Source: Candidatus Methanophagales archaeon
GTDB lineage: Archaea; Halobacteriota; Syntropharchaeia; Alkanophagales; Methanospirareceae
NCBI GenBank assembly: GCA_003336485.1
Contig: QENH01000183.1
Span: 1-36,444, forward strand
Length of the DNA stretch: 36,444 nt
Direction of reading: 5' to 3'
Shown here: one piece after another, positions 17,922 to 26,239 of the stretch
Numbering within the stretch: position 1 is the first letter of the stretch
Layout: every line of letters begins with the position of its first letter
Made by a program: the position numbers and the translations under genes
Notes under the pieces: model-generated
Database searches by the model: none
The model's input: the letters and a program-made list of their open reading frames with translations, nothing else
Told to the model about the DNA's origin: nothing

Positions 17922-18833
17922 ATGAGAGAAGCAATAACAGTAAGAAACCTGAGTTACAGGTATCCGGACGGCTCGCAAGCGCTGGAAGATGTAAATATGG
18001 AAGTGTATGAAGGAGAGCGGATTGCGGTAGTGGGACCGAACGGAGCAGGGAAGACAACATTTATGCTGCATCTCAATGGCACTTTACGCGGCAGCGAAGG
18101 ACAGATAGAGATATTCGGTAAGAATCTGGAGAAGATGAAAAGAGAAGAGATAGTAAAAGAAGTGGGAATGGTTTTTCAGGACCCTGATGACCAGTTGTTC
18201 ATGCCCACCATCTTTGATGACATCGCTTTTGGCCCGATAAATCTGGGGTTAAAAGAAGATGAGGTACGGGAACGAGTGGAAAAAGCTATTTCGTCGCTTG
18301 GGCTTTCGGGCTATGAAGACAAGTCGCCACATCATCTCAGTTTCGGCGAGAAGAAGAAGGCGTCATTGGCTGCGGTTATGGCTATGGAGCCGCGGATATT
18401 GGTGCTTGACGAGCCGACAGCTAATCTTGATCCGAGGAGCAGGGCAGAGTTGATAGGGATTCTAAATGAATTGAACGAACGAGAAGGAATTACTATGGTG
18501 ATCGTAACGCATGACGTAAATGCTATTCCTGAGCTTGCAGATCGTATATACGCACTGAACCGTACGATAATAGAAACGGGTACGCCACGAGAGATATTTT
18601 TCAATGGTGCGTTACTGAAGCAGAACAAGCTGGATGTGCCGGATGTGTTTAAAGTGTTTGAAGTGTTGAGGTGTTTTGGCGTTAATTGCGAGAAAATACC
18701 TTTGTCACTGGATGAAGCAGTATCGGGATTAACAAAGATGATAGAGACCGAAGGCGGACACATACATCTGCACATCCATGAGCATACGCACGACGAGATA
18801 GAGAAATGGAGGAGTAAGTATGAGCATCATTAG
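17922..18833 (+). CDS. nikO: ECF transporter ATPase CbiO/NikO with His-rich C-terminus
   Basis: Walker A GPNGAGKTTF, Q-loop FQDPDDQLF, signature HLSFGEKKKAS, Walker B ILVLDEPTANLD; tail HIHLHIHEHTHDEIEKWRSKYEHH. Confidence 0.95.
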   Translation: MREAITVRNLSYRYPDGSQALEDVNMEVYEGERIAVVGPNGAGKTTFMLHLNGTLRGSEGQIEIFGKNLEKMKREEIVKEVGMVFQDPDDQLFMPTIFDDIAFGPINLGLKEDEVRERVEKAISSLGLSGYEDKSPHHLSFGEKKKASLAAVMAMEPRILVLDEPTANLDPRSRAELIGILNELNEREGITMVIVTHDVNAIPELADRIYALNRTIIETGTPREIFFNGALLKQNKLDVPDVFKVFEVLRCFGVNCEKIPLSLDEAVSGLTKMIETEGGHIHLHIHEHTHDEIEKWRSKYEHH

Positions 18834-18997
18834 TACAAACCAATTGTATTTGATTTGGTGCCTGGGATTTTGCTAAACAAATAACAGATCTTTCTATGGA
18901 TACAGGGTAAAATAGGGGTTCCTTATTCAGAAGGCAATCCCACTCCTTATTACCGTAACAGCTAATAATCTGTTTTTATTTTTGATAGTTTTGTCGC

Positions 18998-19215
18998 TTT
19001 TTGTCAGACCTGACCGCTTTTAAACCAGCTTCATTTTCACACCGAAATAGCCGCCGTGTTACGAACCAAAAAAGGGTCACATTTAATATCATCTATTTGG
19101 ATTTTATCTGAAATTTTAGGTGATGATTTAGCTTCTTTATTAAATCGGCCCGCAAATATCGAAAGATTTAAATAGTACTCTTCTTTCATCTCATATTATG
19201 GCTGCGGTTAATAAA
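18998..19215 (+). repeat. Upstream region of NAS-like gene 1, duplicated at 23828-24045
   Basis: Shared segments: TTTTTGTCA(N)CCGACCGCTTTT-like, CCGAAATAGC[CG]G[CT]CGTGTTACGA[AG]CC, GGTCACATTTAATATC[AG][TC]CTATTTGGATTT, CCGCAAATAT, ATGGCTGCG. Confidence 0.75.
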
Positions 19216-20148
19216 TATGTATTTCCAAGTAACAGTACATGCTATTGTGCAGAATCAATAACCGAAGAAATCATGGAGATATATTCATCCCTCAAGGGAC
19301 TTAAGGATGATGTGATATATCAAGACCCTTCGAATCATCTAAAGACCGTGTTTCAAAGACTGGACTATCTGATTGCACAGGATATAGATGATGAATCAGC
19401 AGAAGCGATCCTCTCTAATTCTGAATTTAATTCTGCTCTTGATGTTATCACGCGGTTTAGAAGCATGTATACCGCGAAATTGGAAATTGAACATACAAAA
19501 TCCATACTAAAAAGCAGCGACTCATGGGAAGTCCTCAAAAATTTTGCATATCTTCCCAATTACCTTCAACTGGCACAGACAGAGTATCAGGGAGCTGGGC
19601 TTAGACCAGGCGACTGTGTACTGTTTCTTGGAAGCGGACCTCTACCTATAAGTCTTATAGTGCTGTGTCATCAGTATGGACTCAGAGGGATCGGGATTGA
19701 ACAGGAACCCGACAGAGCGGAACTTTCAAGAAGAGTGCTGGCGAAACTGGGGCTTTCTGATCAGATAAGAATAATCGAGGGAAACCATTCGACACTGCCC
19801 TTAAAAGAGAGGACCGAGCTTATCATGGTAGCCGCGCAAGCGGAACCCAAGAAGGAAATCTTCGATCATCTGGCAAATGTTTTGCCGACGGAAACAAAAA
19901 TCTCCTATCGACTCTATGATAAGGGTCTTAGAAGGCTGTTGGACACTTTTTATCGTTATGAATTACCTGAACCGTTTGAGGAATATCTCAGGGTCCGACC
20001 AAAACCGCCTGCCAACAATACCGTTGTGTTTCTAACTACCAATAATATTGGGTATATCTCAACCACTGACGGTCAGTTAAGCGAGAGATGCCTAACATTT
20101 AACGATGAAGAGATGCAGGATATAACCCAATCGCCGGAGATATGTTAA
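19198..20148 (+). CDS. Nicotianamine synthase-like protein, copy 1
   Basis: 'NYLQLAQTEYQGAGLRPGDCVLFLGSGPLPISLIVLCHQYGLRGIGIEQEPDRAELSRRVL...' matches the NAS-family Rossmann motif (GSGPLP) and the upstream NYxxLxxxE region; C-terminal R..GLRRLLDTFY. Confidence 0.82.
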   Translation: MAAVNKYVFPSNSTCYCAESITEEIMEIYSSLKGLKDDVIYQDPSNHLKTVFQRLDYLIAQDIDDESAEAILSNSEFNSALDVITRFRSMYTAKLEIEHTKSILKSSDSWEVLKNFAYLPNYLQLAQTEYQGAGLRPGDCVLFLGSGPLPISLIVLCHQYGLRGIGIEQEPDRAELSRRVLAKLGLSDQIRIIEGNHSTLPLKERTELIMVAAQAEPKKEIFDHLANVLPTETKISYRLYDKGLRRLLDTFYRYELPEPFEEYLRVRPKPPANNTVVFLTTNNIGYISTTDGQLSERCLTFNDEEMQDITQSPEIC

Positions 20149-20260
20149 AGCCTCCATTGACCGGGTCGTAATTTTTGCCTGATGATTATGCTTTATTTAT
20201 TTTTAAATTAACCAGTATCTATCGGAATTATTAATTACTGTACTTCTTTTATTATATTTT

Positions 20261-21133
20261 ATGGCTGCGATTAATAAAAACGCACTTCTGAGTAATAGTA
20301 TGTGTAATTATGCAGAACCAATAATTGGAGAAATAAGGGAGATATATTCTGCGATCAAGGGTCTTACGGATGTAGAGATATATCAAGATACTTCGAACCA
20401 TCTTAAGACCATCTTTAAACGATTGGACTATCTGATTGCACTGGATATATCAGATAAACACGCAGAAGAGCTCCTCTCGAATTCCGGATTGAAGGTAGCA
20501 TTTGATGTTATTGCCCGGTTCAGAAGTACGTATATTGCGAAATTGGAAATTGAACATGCAAAAGCCATACTAAAAAGCAGCGATTCTTGGGAAGCGCTAA
20601 AAAATTGGGACCATCTACACAATTACCTTCAACTGGCACAGACGGAATATCTGGGCTCTGGGCTTAGACCTGGTGACTGTGTCCTGTTTCTTGGAAGCGG
20701 ACCACTGCCTATCAGTCTTATAATTCTTTGTCGTCTGTATGGACTAAGAGGGATCGGGATTGAACAAGAACCCGACAGAGCGGAACTTTCAAGAACGGTG
20801 CTGGACAAATTAGGGCTTTCTGATCGGATAAAGATAATCGCGGGAAACCATTTTTCAGTGCCCTTAGAAGAGCGCCCCGAACTGGTCCTGGTAGCCGCGC
20901 AAGCGGAGCCCAAAAGGGCTATCTTTGATCATTTGGCTAAGGTTCTCCCCGCGGGAAGAAAGGTATCATATCGTATCTATGAGAAAGGGCTTAGAAAGTT
21001 GTTGGATACCTTTTATCGTTATGAATTACCTGAACAGTTTAAGGAATATCTCAGGGTTCGGCCAAAACCGCCTGCCAACAATACCGTGGTTTTTCTGACC
21101 ACACGGAGCCGTAAAAAGGGCAAGTCTGAATGA
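20261..21133 (+). CDS. Nicotianamine synthase-like protein, copy 2
   Basis: Close paralog of copy 1: NYLQLAQTEYLGSGLRPGDCVLFLGSGPLPISLIILCRLYGLRGIGIEQEPDRAELSRTVL. Confidence 0.82.
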   Translation: MAAINKNALLSNSMCNYAEPIIGEIREIYSAIKGLTDVEIYQDTSNHLKTIFKRLDYLIALDISDKHAEELLSNSGLKVAFDVIARFRSTYIAKLEIEHAKAILKSSDSWEALKNWDHLHNYLQLAQTEYLGSGLRPGDCVLFLGSGPLPISLIILCRLYGLRGIGIEQEPDRAELSRTVLDKLGLSDRIKIIAGNHFSVPLEERPELVLVAAQAEPKRAIFDHLAKVLPAGRKVSYRIYEKGLRKLLDTFYRYELPEQFKEYLRVRPKPPANNTVVFLTTRSRKKGKSE

Positions 21134-21292
21134 ATACCGCTTATCATGGCAAAGGCGGTATAATAAGGAGCTTGAACGGATGAAAACGGATTAAGAATGA
21201 CTTTGAGAGGCTATAAGAACTAACTTTAATAAAGTAATAATTAATTATGTTTTAATAGATGTAAGTAATATTATAAAGGGGGAAGTAACATT

Positions 21293-22102
21293 ATGGGCCA
21301 TTCGCGACAATCAATAATTAACGAACTAGGGCGAATATATTCAATGACAAAAGATCTTAAAGATCAAGAAATCCTTCACAGCCATTCGAATCACCTTAAA
21401 ACATTTTTTCAGCGATTGGACTATCTGGCTGCACTGGATGTAGATGACCGATTAGTAGAAGATATCGTCTGCAAACTTGGATATAACCCCGCACTTGAGG
21501 CTATTGTCAGATTCAGGAATCTATATAGTTTGAGGCTCGAAATCGAAAATGCAAATTCCATACTGGCCAGTAGAGCTCCATGGGAAGTACTAAAAAAATT
21601 CACCCATTTCTCAAATTATACTCAACTGGCTCGAACCGAATGTCAGGGAGCTGAACTAAAACCCGACGATAATGTTATTTTTCTTGGCTGCGGACCATTG
21701 CCTTTAAGCCTTATAATGCTGTGCCATCAACATGGACTTAGAGGAATCGGAATTGAACAGGAACCGGAGAGGGCAGAACTATCAAGAAAAGTGCTGCAGA
21801 AACTGGAGCTTTCTGATCAGATCAAGATAATCGCGGGAAACCATTTCACATTACCCCTAAAAGAGAAGCCCGAACTTCTCATGGTGGCTGCAGCAGCAGA
21901 ACCCAAAAAGGAGATAATTGATCATCTGGCTATGGTGTTGCCTGAAGGAACAAAAATAACCTATCGAATTTATGAGAAAGGGCTTAGAAGATTATTGGAA
22001 AACTCTTCTTTTACTGAATTGCCTGAACAGTTTAAGGAATATCTCAGGATCCGACCTGAACCACCAGTCAACAATACCGTTGTATTTCTTACCTCTCTTT
22101 GA
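21293..22102 (+). CDS. Nicotianamine synthase-like protein, copy 3 (divergent)
   Basis: NYTQLARTECQGAELKPDDNVIFLGCGPLPLSLIMLCHQHGLRGIGIEQEPERAELSRKVL; lacks the short N-terminal extension of copies 1, 2 and 4, and has GCGPLP instead of GSGPLP. Confidence 0.8.
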   Translation: MGHSRQSIINELGRIYSMTKDLKDQEILHSHSNHLKTFFQRLDYLAALDVDDRLVEDIVCKLGYNPALEAIVRFRNLYSLRLEIENANSILASRAPWEVLKKFTHFSNYTQLARTECQGAELKPDDNVIFLGCGPLPLSLIMLCHQHGLRGIGIEQEPERAELSRKVLQKLELSDQIKIIAGNHFTLPLKEKPELLMVAAAAEPKKEIIDHLAMVLPEGTKITYRIYEKGLRRLLENSSFTELPEQFKEYLRIRPEPPVNNTVVFLTSL

Positions 22103-22170
22103 CTGCATTGATATTCCTGAGGTTTGAGACGAAAAAGATCTGGAGGGTTAAGATGAAGAGTGGTTTGATA
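22095..22170 (+). repeat. Recombination scar made of two nikK2/nikL2 fragments
   Basis: 22095-22121 resembles 22500-22526 (CTCTTTGACTGCATTGATNTNCCTGANGT); 22122-22170 resembles 23199-23247 (TTTGAGACGNAAAAGATCNGGAGG...AGATGAAGAGNGGTTTGATAC). Confidence 0.75.
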
Positions 22171-22302
22171 CATGAGATGTCGAAAAAAAACAGAAAAGCT
22201 TTTTATATGTTATGTACTTTACATGCAGTATGTATATAAAAATAGGTCATTTGCTTTCGCGGTTAGTACAGGTGACTATCGAATGGTGGAGAGTGTAGGA
22301 AT

Positions 22303-23232
22303 ATGGGTAACAGAATAAAATATATTATTGTTATGCTCGTGGCGGTTACGATTGTAGGAAGCGGTATCGTGGGTATAGCATCTGCTCACTTCACGATGCT
22401 CTTTCCGGGTGGAGGCATGGATGTTAGTCCTGAGGATTACATTGCAAGTTTGGGAGAGGAAAAGACCGTGCTGATCACTTGGGGATGCCCATTCAAAGAA
22501 CTCTTTGACTGCATTGATGTCCCTGAAGTATATGTAAGGGCTCCTGATGGTAACATCACGCAGTTAACCCCTGTTGAGACATCAGTTGATGGTGTGAAAG
22601 CGTATAAAGTATCTTTCACGATTGACAAACGTGGCGATTACATTGTTTCTGCCGCGATGAACGTATCAGCGATTAAGGGTGAATTTGTTGATCATGCAAA
22701 GGCGGTAATTCACTGCGGTCAAGCGACATGGAATGGGTGGGATGCAGAACTTGGTGATAAAGTCGAGATAATCCCTTACATACGCCCTTACGGGATAGAA
22801 GAAGGGTTCGTATTCAGAGCAAGGGCGCTTCAGGATGGCGAACCACTCACAAACACAACGGTTTATATCGTAAAGTATCGTCTGAGCGATGATCCGGAGG
22901 TGCTCAAGAAAGCTGAGGCTATCTATCCGCAGGACTCATGGATGATGGTAAAAGGCTACACGAAGACAGATTCCGATGGCAACTTTGTATACACACTCGA
23001 TGAACCCGGGGTATGGACTATCGCGGCCTTTGGTAAGGGTGTGATGGAACGCAGCATCCTCATCGTACCGGTATTCGAGTCTTTCCCGCCCGCGGAGAAA
23101 GGGGACTACTCAACCATCCCCGAAGCAGATACAACACCTGAGACACCAGCAGTCGGATTATTCACAACAGTAGGGCTAATTGGGCTTATCGCTGTTCTTT
23201 TGAGACGGAAAAGATCAGGAGGACTCAGATGA
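22303..23232 (+). CDS. nikK: DUF4198-family NikK-like surface protein, second copy
   Basis: Paralogous to 14986-15999 (SAHFTMLFPGGGMDVSPEDYIASLGEEKTVLITWGCPF; AVIHCGQATWNGWDAELGDKVEIIPYIRPYGIEEGFVF); C-terminal TM and RRKR. Confidence 0.8.
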   Translation: MGNRIKYIIVMLVAVTIVGSGIVGIASAHFTMLFPGGGMDVSPEDYIASLGEEKTVLITWGCPFKELFDCIDVPEVYVRAPDGNITQLTPVETSVDGVKAYKVSFTIDKRGDYIVSAAMNVSAIKGEFVDHAKAVIHCGQATWNGWDAELGDKVEIIPYIRPYGIEEGFVFRARALQDGEPLTNTTVYIVKYRLSDDPEVLKKAEAIYPQDSWMMVKGYTKTDSDGNFVYTLDEPGVWTIAAFGKGVMERSILIVPVFESFPPAEKGDYSTIPEADTTPETPAVGLFTTVGLIGLIAVLLRRKRSGGLR

Positions 23233-23675
23233 AGAGCGGTTTGATACTGGCAATTCTTGTTATTGTGGCATTTGGTCCCGCTCTTGTATCCGGGCATGCA
23301 CTAGTCGTAGATTATGGAGTTGAGTCGGTCTATATCGAGGCATACTACGGCGGTATTATAACTACACCTGTACAGGATGGAGATGTTGAAGTATTCTATC
23401 CTGATGGAAAGCTGTATGTAGAGGGTAAGACCGACGAAAACGGCATGTTTAGCTTTGATCCAAAATTTGGGAAGGACTGGCTGGTTGTTGTTGAATCAAC
23501 AGGTCACAGGAATGAGAAGATGGTCAATCTAAGCGCCGCCGCCACAGGTGAAGCAGGAAGCGAGATGCCACTTTATCTCAAGGTCTTTGCAGGTCTGGGT
23601 TATATTCTCGGTATTCTTGGTTTTTTTTTATGGTACAAGAGTTTCAAGCAAGCTCGCCAATCAAAGGATGAATGA
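23229..23675 (+). CDS. nikL: NikL-like protein, second copy
   Basis: SGHALVVDYGVESVYIEAYYGGIITTPVQDGDVEVFYPDGKLYVEGKTDENGMFSFDPKFG...SEMPLYLKVFAGLGYILGI parallels NikL1. Confidence 0.78.
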   Translation: MKSGLILAILVIVAFGPALVSGHALVVDYGVESVYIEAYYGGIITTPVQDGDVEVFYPDGKLYVEGKTDENGMFSFDPKFGKDWLVVVESTGHRNEKMVNLSAAATGEAGSEMPLYLKVFAGLGYILGILGFFLWYKSFKQARQSKDE

Positions 23676-23689
23676 TTTTGCATTGAGAT

Positions 23690-23815
23690 GCGTCCGCCTT
23701 TCCATTCTTTCACCACCTGCGCATACCTGCTCCCCTTGAAATGCGCCTTTATTTTCTCGACATAAGCTTCCAAACAGTCGGTTGTAATCAATCCCGGCAC
23801 ACATTGTATCTGCAA
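23690..23815 (-). pseudogene. Transposase fragment (DDE-type, possibly IS1-like)
   Basis: Short ORF CVPGLITTDCLEAYVEKIKAHFKGSRYAQVVKEWKGGR resembles the catalytic-core 'TDxxxAYxxAIKxxF...xxVVKxRxxGR' pattern; no full ORF. Confidence 0.4.
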
Positions 23816-23827
23816 AAAATCATGGGA

Positions 23828-24045
23828 TTTTTGTCATGCCCGACCGCTTTTGAGCTATCTTTGCATCACCCGAAATAGCGGTCGTGTTACGAGCCGAACA
23901 AAGGTCACATTTAATATCGCCTATTTGGATTTAATCTGATTTTTTAGGTAGTAATTGGGCGTCGTTCTTAAATTCACCCGCAAATATTGGGTCCTTTAAA
24001 TATTGGGGCTCCTATATAGTACATCATGGCTGCGATTCATAAAAA
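23828..24045 (+). repeat. Second copy of the NAS-like upstream region
   Basis: See 18998-19215; precedes the NAS-like pseudogene at 24026. Confidence 0.75.
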
Positions 24046-24475
24046 TGGGCGCCTGAGTAATAGTATGTGCTATTATGCAGTAGAATCGGTAACAGAAGAA
24101 ATAATGGAGATCTATTCTGTAATCAGGAGCATTTTCGCATATATCCCCAATTACCTACAACTGGCTAAGACCGAATATCAAGGATCACCGCTTAAGCCAG
24201 GAGACAATGTTCTCTTTCTCGGTAGCGGACCACTACCTATCAGTCTTATAATTCTTTGTCGTCTCTATGGGCTAAGAGGGGTCGGGATAGAGCAAGAACC
24301 AGACAGGGCAGAATTGTCAAGAATTGTGTTGCAGAAACTGGGATGTTCTGATCAGATCAGAATAATCGAGGGGAACCAGTATACGTTGCCCATGATAGAG
24401 AAGTTTGAACTCATCATGGTAGCGGCACAAGCGGAACCCAAAAAGGCGATCTTTGATCATCTGGCAGATGTGCTG
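24026..24475 (+). pseudogene. Nicotianamine synthase-like copy 4: internal in-frame deletion and lost C-terminus
   Basis: IYSVIRSIFAYIPNYLQLAKTEYQG jumps from the 'IYS' region directly to '..FAYxPNYLQ', removing about 75 residues present in copies 1-2. Homology stops at HLADVL (24475); the remaining ORF to 24577 is out-of-frame beta-helix gene. Confidence 0.82.
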
Positions 24476-24480
24476 CAATT

Positions 24481-25161
24481 TTGTTTTTATCTTGCTTTGC
24501 AGGAACAGCATCTGCGAGAACATTGTCTGTTGATGATAGCGGCGGGGCAAATTTTACGAGGATACAAGATGCAATAAATAATGCCTCGATGGGAGATATG
24601 ATTTTAGTTTATTCCGGTGTTTACTACGAGAATGTGGTTGTGGATAAATCGGTTACACTAAGAGGGATTGGTCATCCTGTTGTGGATGCAAAGTGGAGCG
24701 GAAATGCTGTTACATTAACTGCTGATGGGATTACGCTTGAAGGGTTCGATATAACAAACGCTGAAGGTTCAAGGATAGGCGCAGGGATCAAGATAACTTC
24801 AAACAACAATAACATTACTGGCAATAATGTCTGTAATAACAATGATCACGGTATCAACTTAGGTACATTTTCTGAAGATAACTTAATCTATCTTAACAAC
24901 TTCATAGACAACATGGACAACGTTTATGACAATTCTCTTTGGACTACCATCTGGAATTCCAAAGAAGAAATAACCTACACTTACAACGGTAACATGTACA
25001 TAAGCTACCTTGGCAACTACTGGGCAGATTACGACGAGAAATATCCGTATGCTGAAGAGATAGACACAACAGGGATTTGGGATACGCCATACAGCATATA
25101 CAAGGAGTACAATAAGGACTTTTATCCGCTGATGGAGCCTCGGGAGAGATACTTACCCTAG
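24481..25161 (+). pseudogene. NosD/pectate-lyase-like parallel beta-helix surface protein missing its start
   Basis: FLSCFAGTASARTLSVDDSGGANFTRIQDAINNASMGDMILVYSGVYYENVVVDKSVTLRGIG...; only the end of a signal peptide remains before the junction with NAS-like copy 4. Confidence 0.7.
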
Positions 25162-25261
25162 AGTTTGCTTATCTTTTCGGTTCCTTTCTCGATTCAGAAA
25201 GCCTTAATGTTATCAAGATCGATTTGAAATTCGGGCACTCCCGTATCCACACAGAAAGAGT

Positions 25262-26023
25262 TTATTTCTCGCCAAGCGCTAAAAAGAGATATGGCTTGTT
25301 TGCTATTTTATATGGCAAGGGTCGGTTTTTAGTTTCAAATGCCCTCAGCTTTTCAAGATTATTCACTGATATTTTCTTTAATCCGACCTCAGTAAATAGA
25401 TCAACTACATCGTTTGGCGTAATCCCGTTAAAAAAGGGTAATTGAGCTTTTATCGTAGCGTAATAGCTCGAGAACATGCGAGGATTTCGGTTTTCTGTTA
25501 TAAGAACGATTATACTAGCAATGAATCGTCGTAAACGCATATATATTGCAGGATCGTGCCACCGGCCATCAATAAGTATGAGTTTACCACCGGATTTTAC
25601 AACGCGGCTCCACTCATTGACTGCTGTTTTGGGGTCGGGTAATGTCCAGAGAAGATACCGGTTCATCACGATGTCGAAAGAGTCATCATCAAACGGCAGG
25701 TTTTCCGCATCGCCATGCATGAAATTAACAGCCAACTTCTGTTTGTATGCGTTAAACCGTGACTTTTCTAGCATAGATTTGGATATATCTATTCCTGTTA
25801 CCTTATGCCCAAGTTCCGCAAAAAGGAGCGCTAAAAAGCCTGTCCCTGTTCCGACATCTAAAATATTGAGATTTTGCTCTGTCCCGATCTCAGTTTTTAG
25901 TATGGACTTCCAGAAGTCTTCAGCGGCATTTTGCGATTTATATACATTTCTGTCATAAGTCTTGCTTCTTCTGTCCCAATACAACCCCACCTTACTTTTC
26001 ACATCCATCACAAAACCCACCAT
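25262..26023 (-). CDS. Class I SAM-dependent methyltransferase
   Basis: NILDVGTGTGFLALLFAELGHKVTGIDISKSMLEKSR ... MHGDAENLPFDDDSFDIVMNRYLLWTLPDP. Confidence 0.88.
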   Translation of the reverse strand: MVGFVMDVKSKVGLYWDRRSKTYDRNVYKSQNAAEDFWKSILKTEIGTEQNLNILDVGTGTGFLALLFAELGHKVTGIDISKSMLEKSRFNAYKQKLAVNFMHGDAENLPFDDDSFDIVMNRYLLWTLPDPKTAVNEWSRVVKSGGKLILIDGRWHDPAIYMRLRRFIASIIVLITENRNPRMFSSYYATIKAQLPFFNGITPNDVVDLFTEVGLKKISVNNLEKLRAFETKNRPLPYKIANKPYLFLALGEK

Positions 26024-26239
26024 ATATCATAACATTGTTTTATCATATCATATTATTATTCACTTATATATTCCGTATCAATATGAATGACTATTACGAT
26101 ATATTTGAAATGGTGTATTTAAAGTAGTATACAAAAGAAAATTTAGCCTGTGCTAAAAGAGAAAATATTTCTTTTTATAAGACTTTTCTTTCTAAGAGAA
26201 TGTTTTTTACCACCGAAATCGAAGCGGTAGTGTATAAAG

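Noticed and set aside
18834-18865. Inverted repeat accaat...atttggt after nikO as a terminator
   Set aside because: Arms are short and there is no clear T-run immediately downstream; too weak to list as a feature.
23690-23815. Complete insertion sequence between nikL2 and NAS-like copy 4
   Set aside because: Only about 40 aa of transposase-like sequence and no paired terminal repeats were found; reported as a fragment only.
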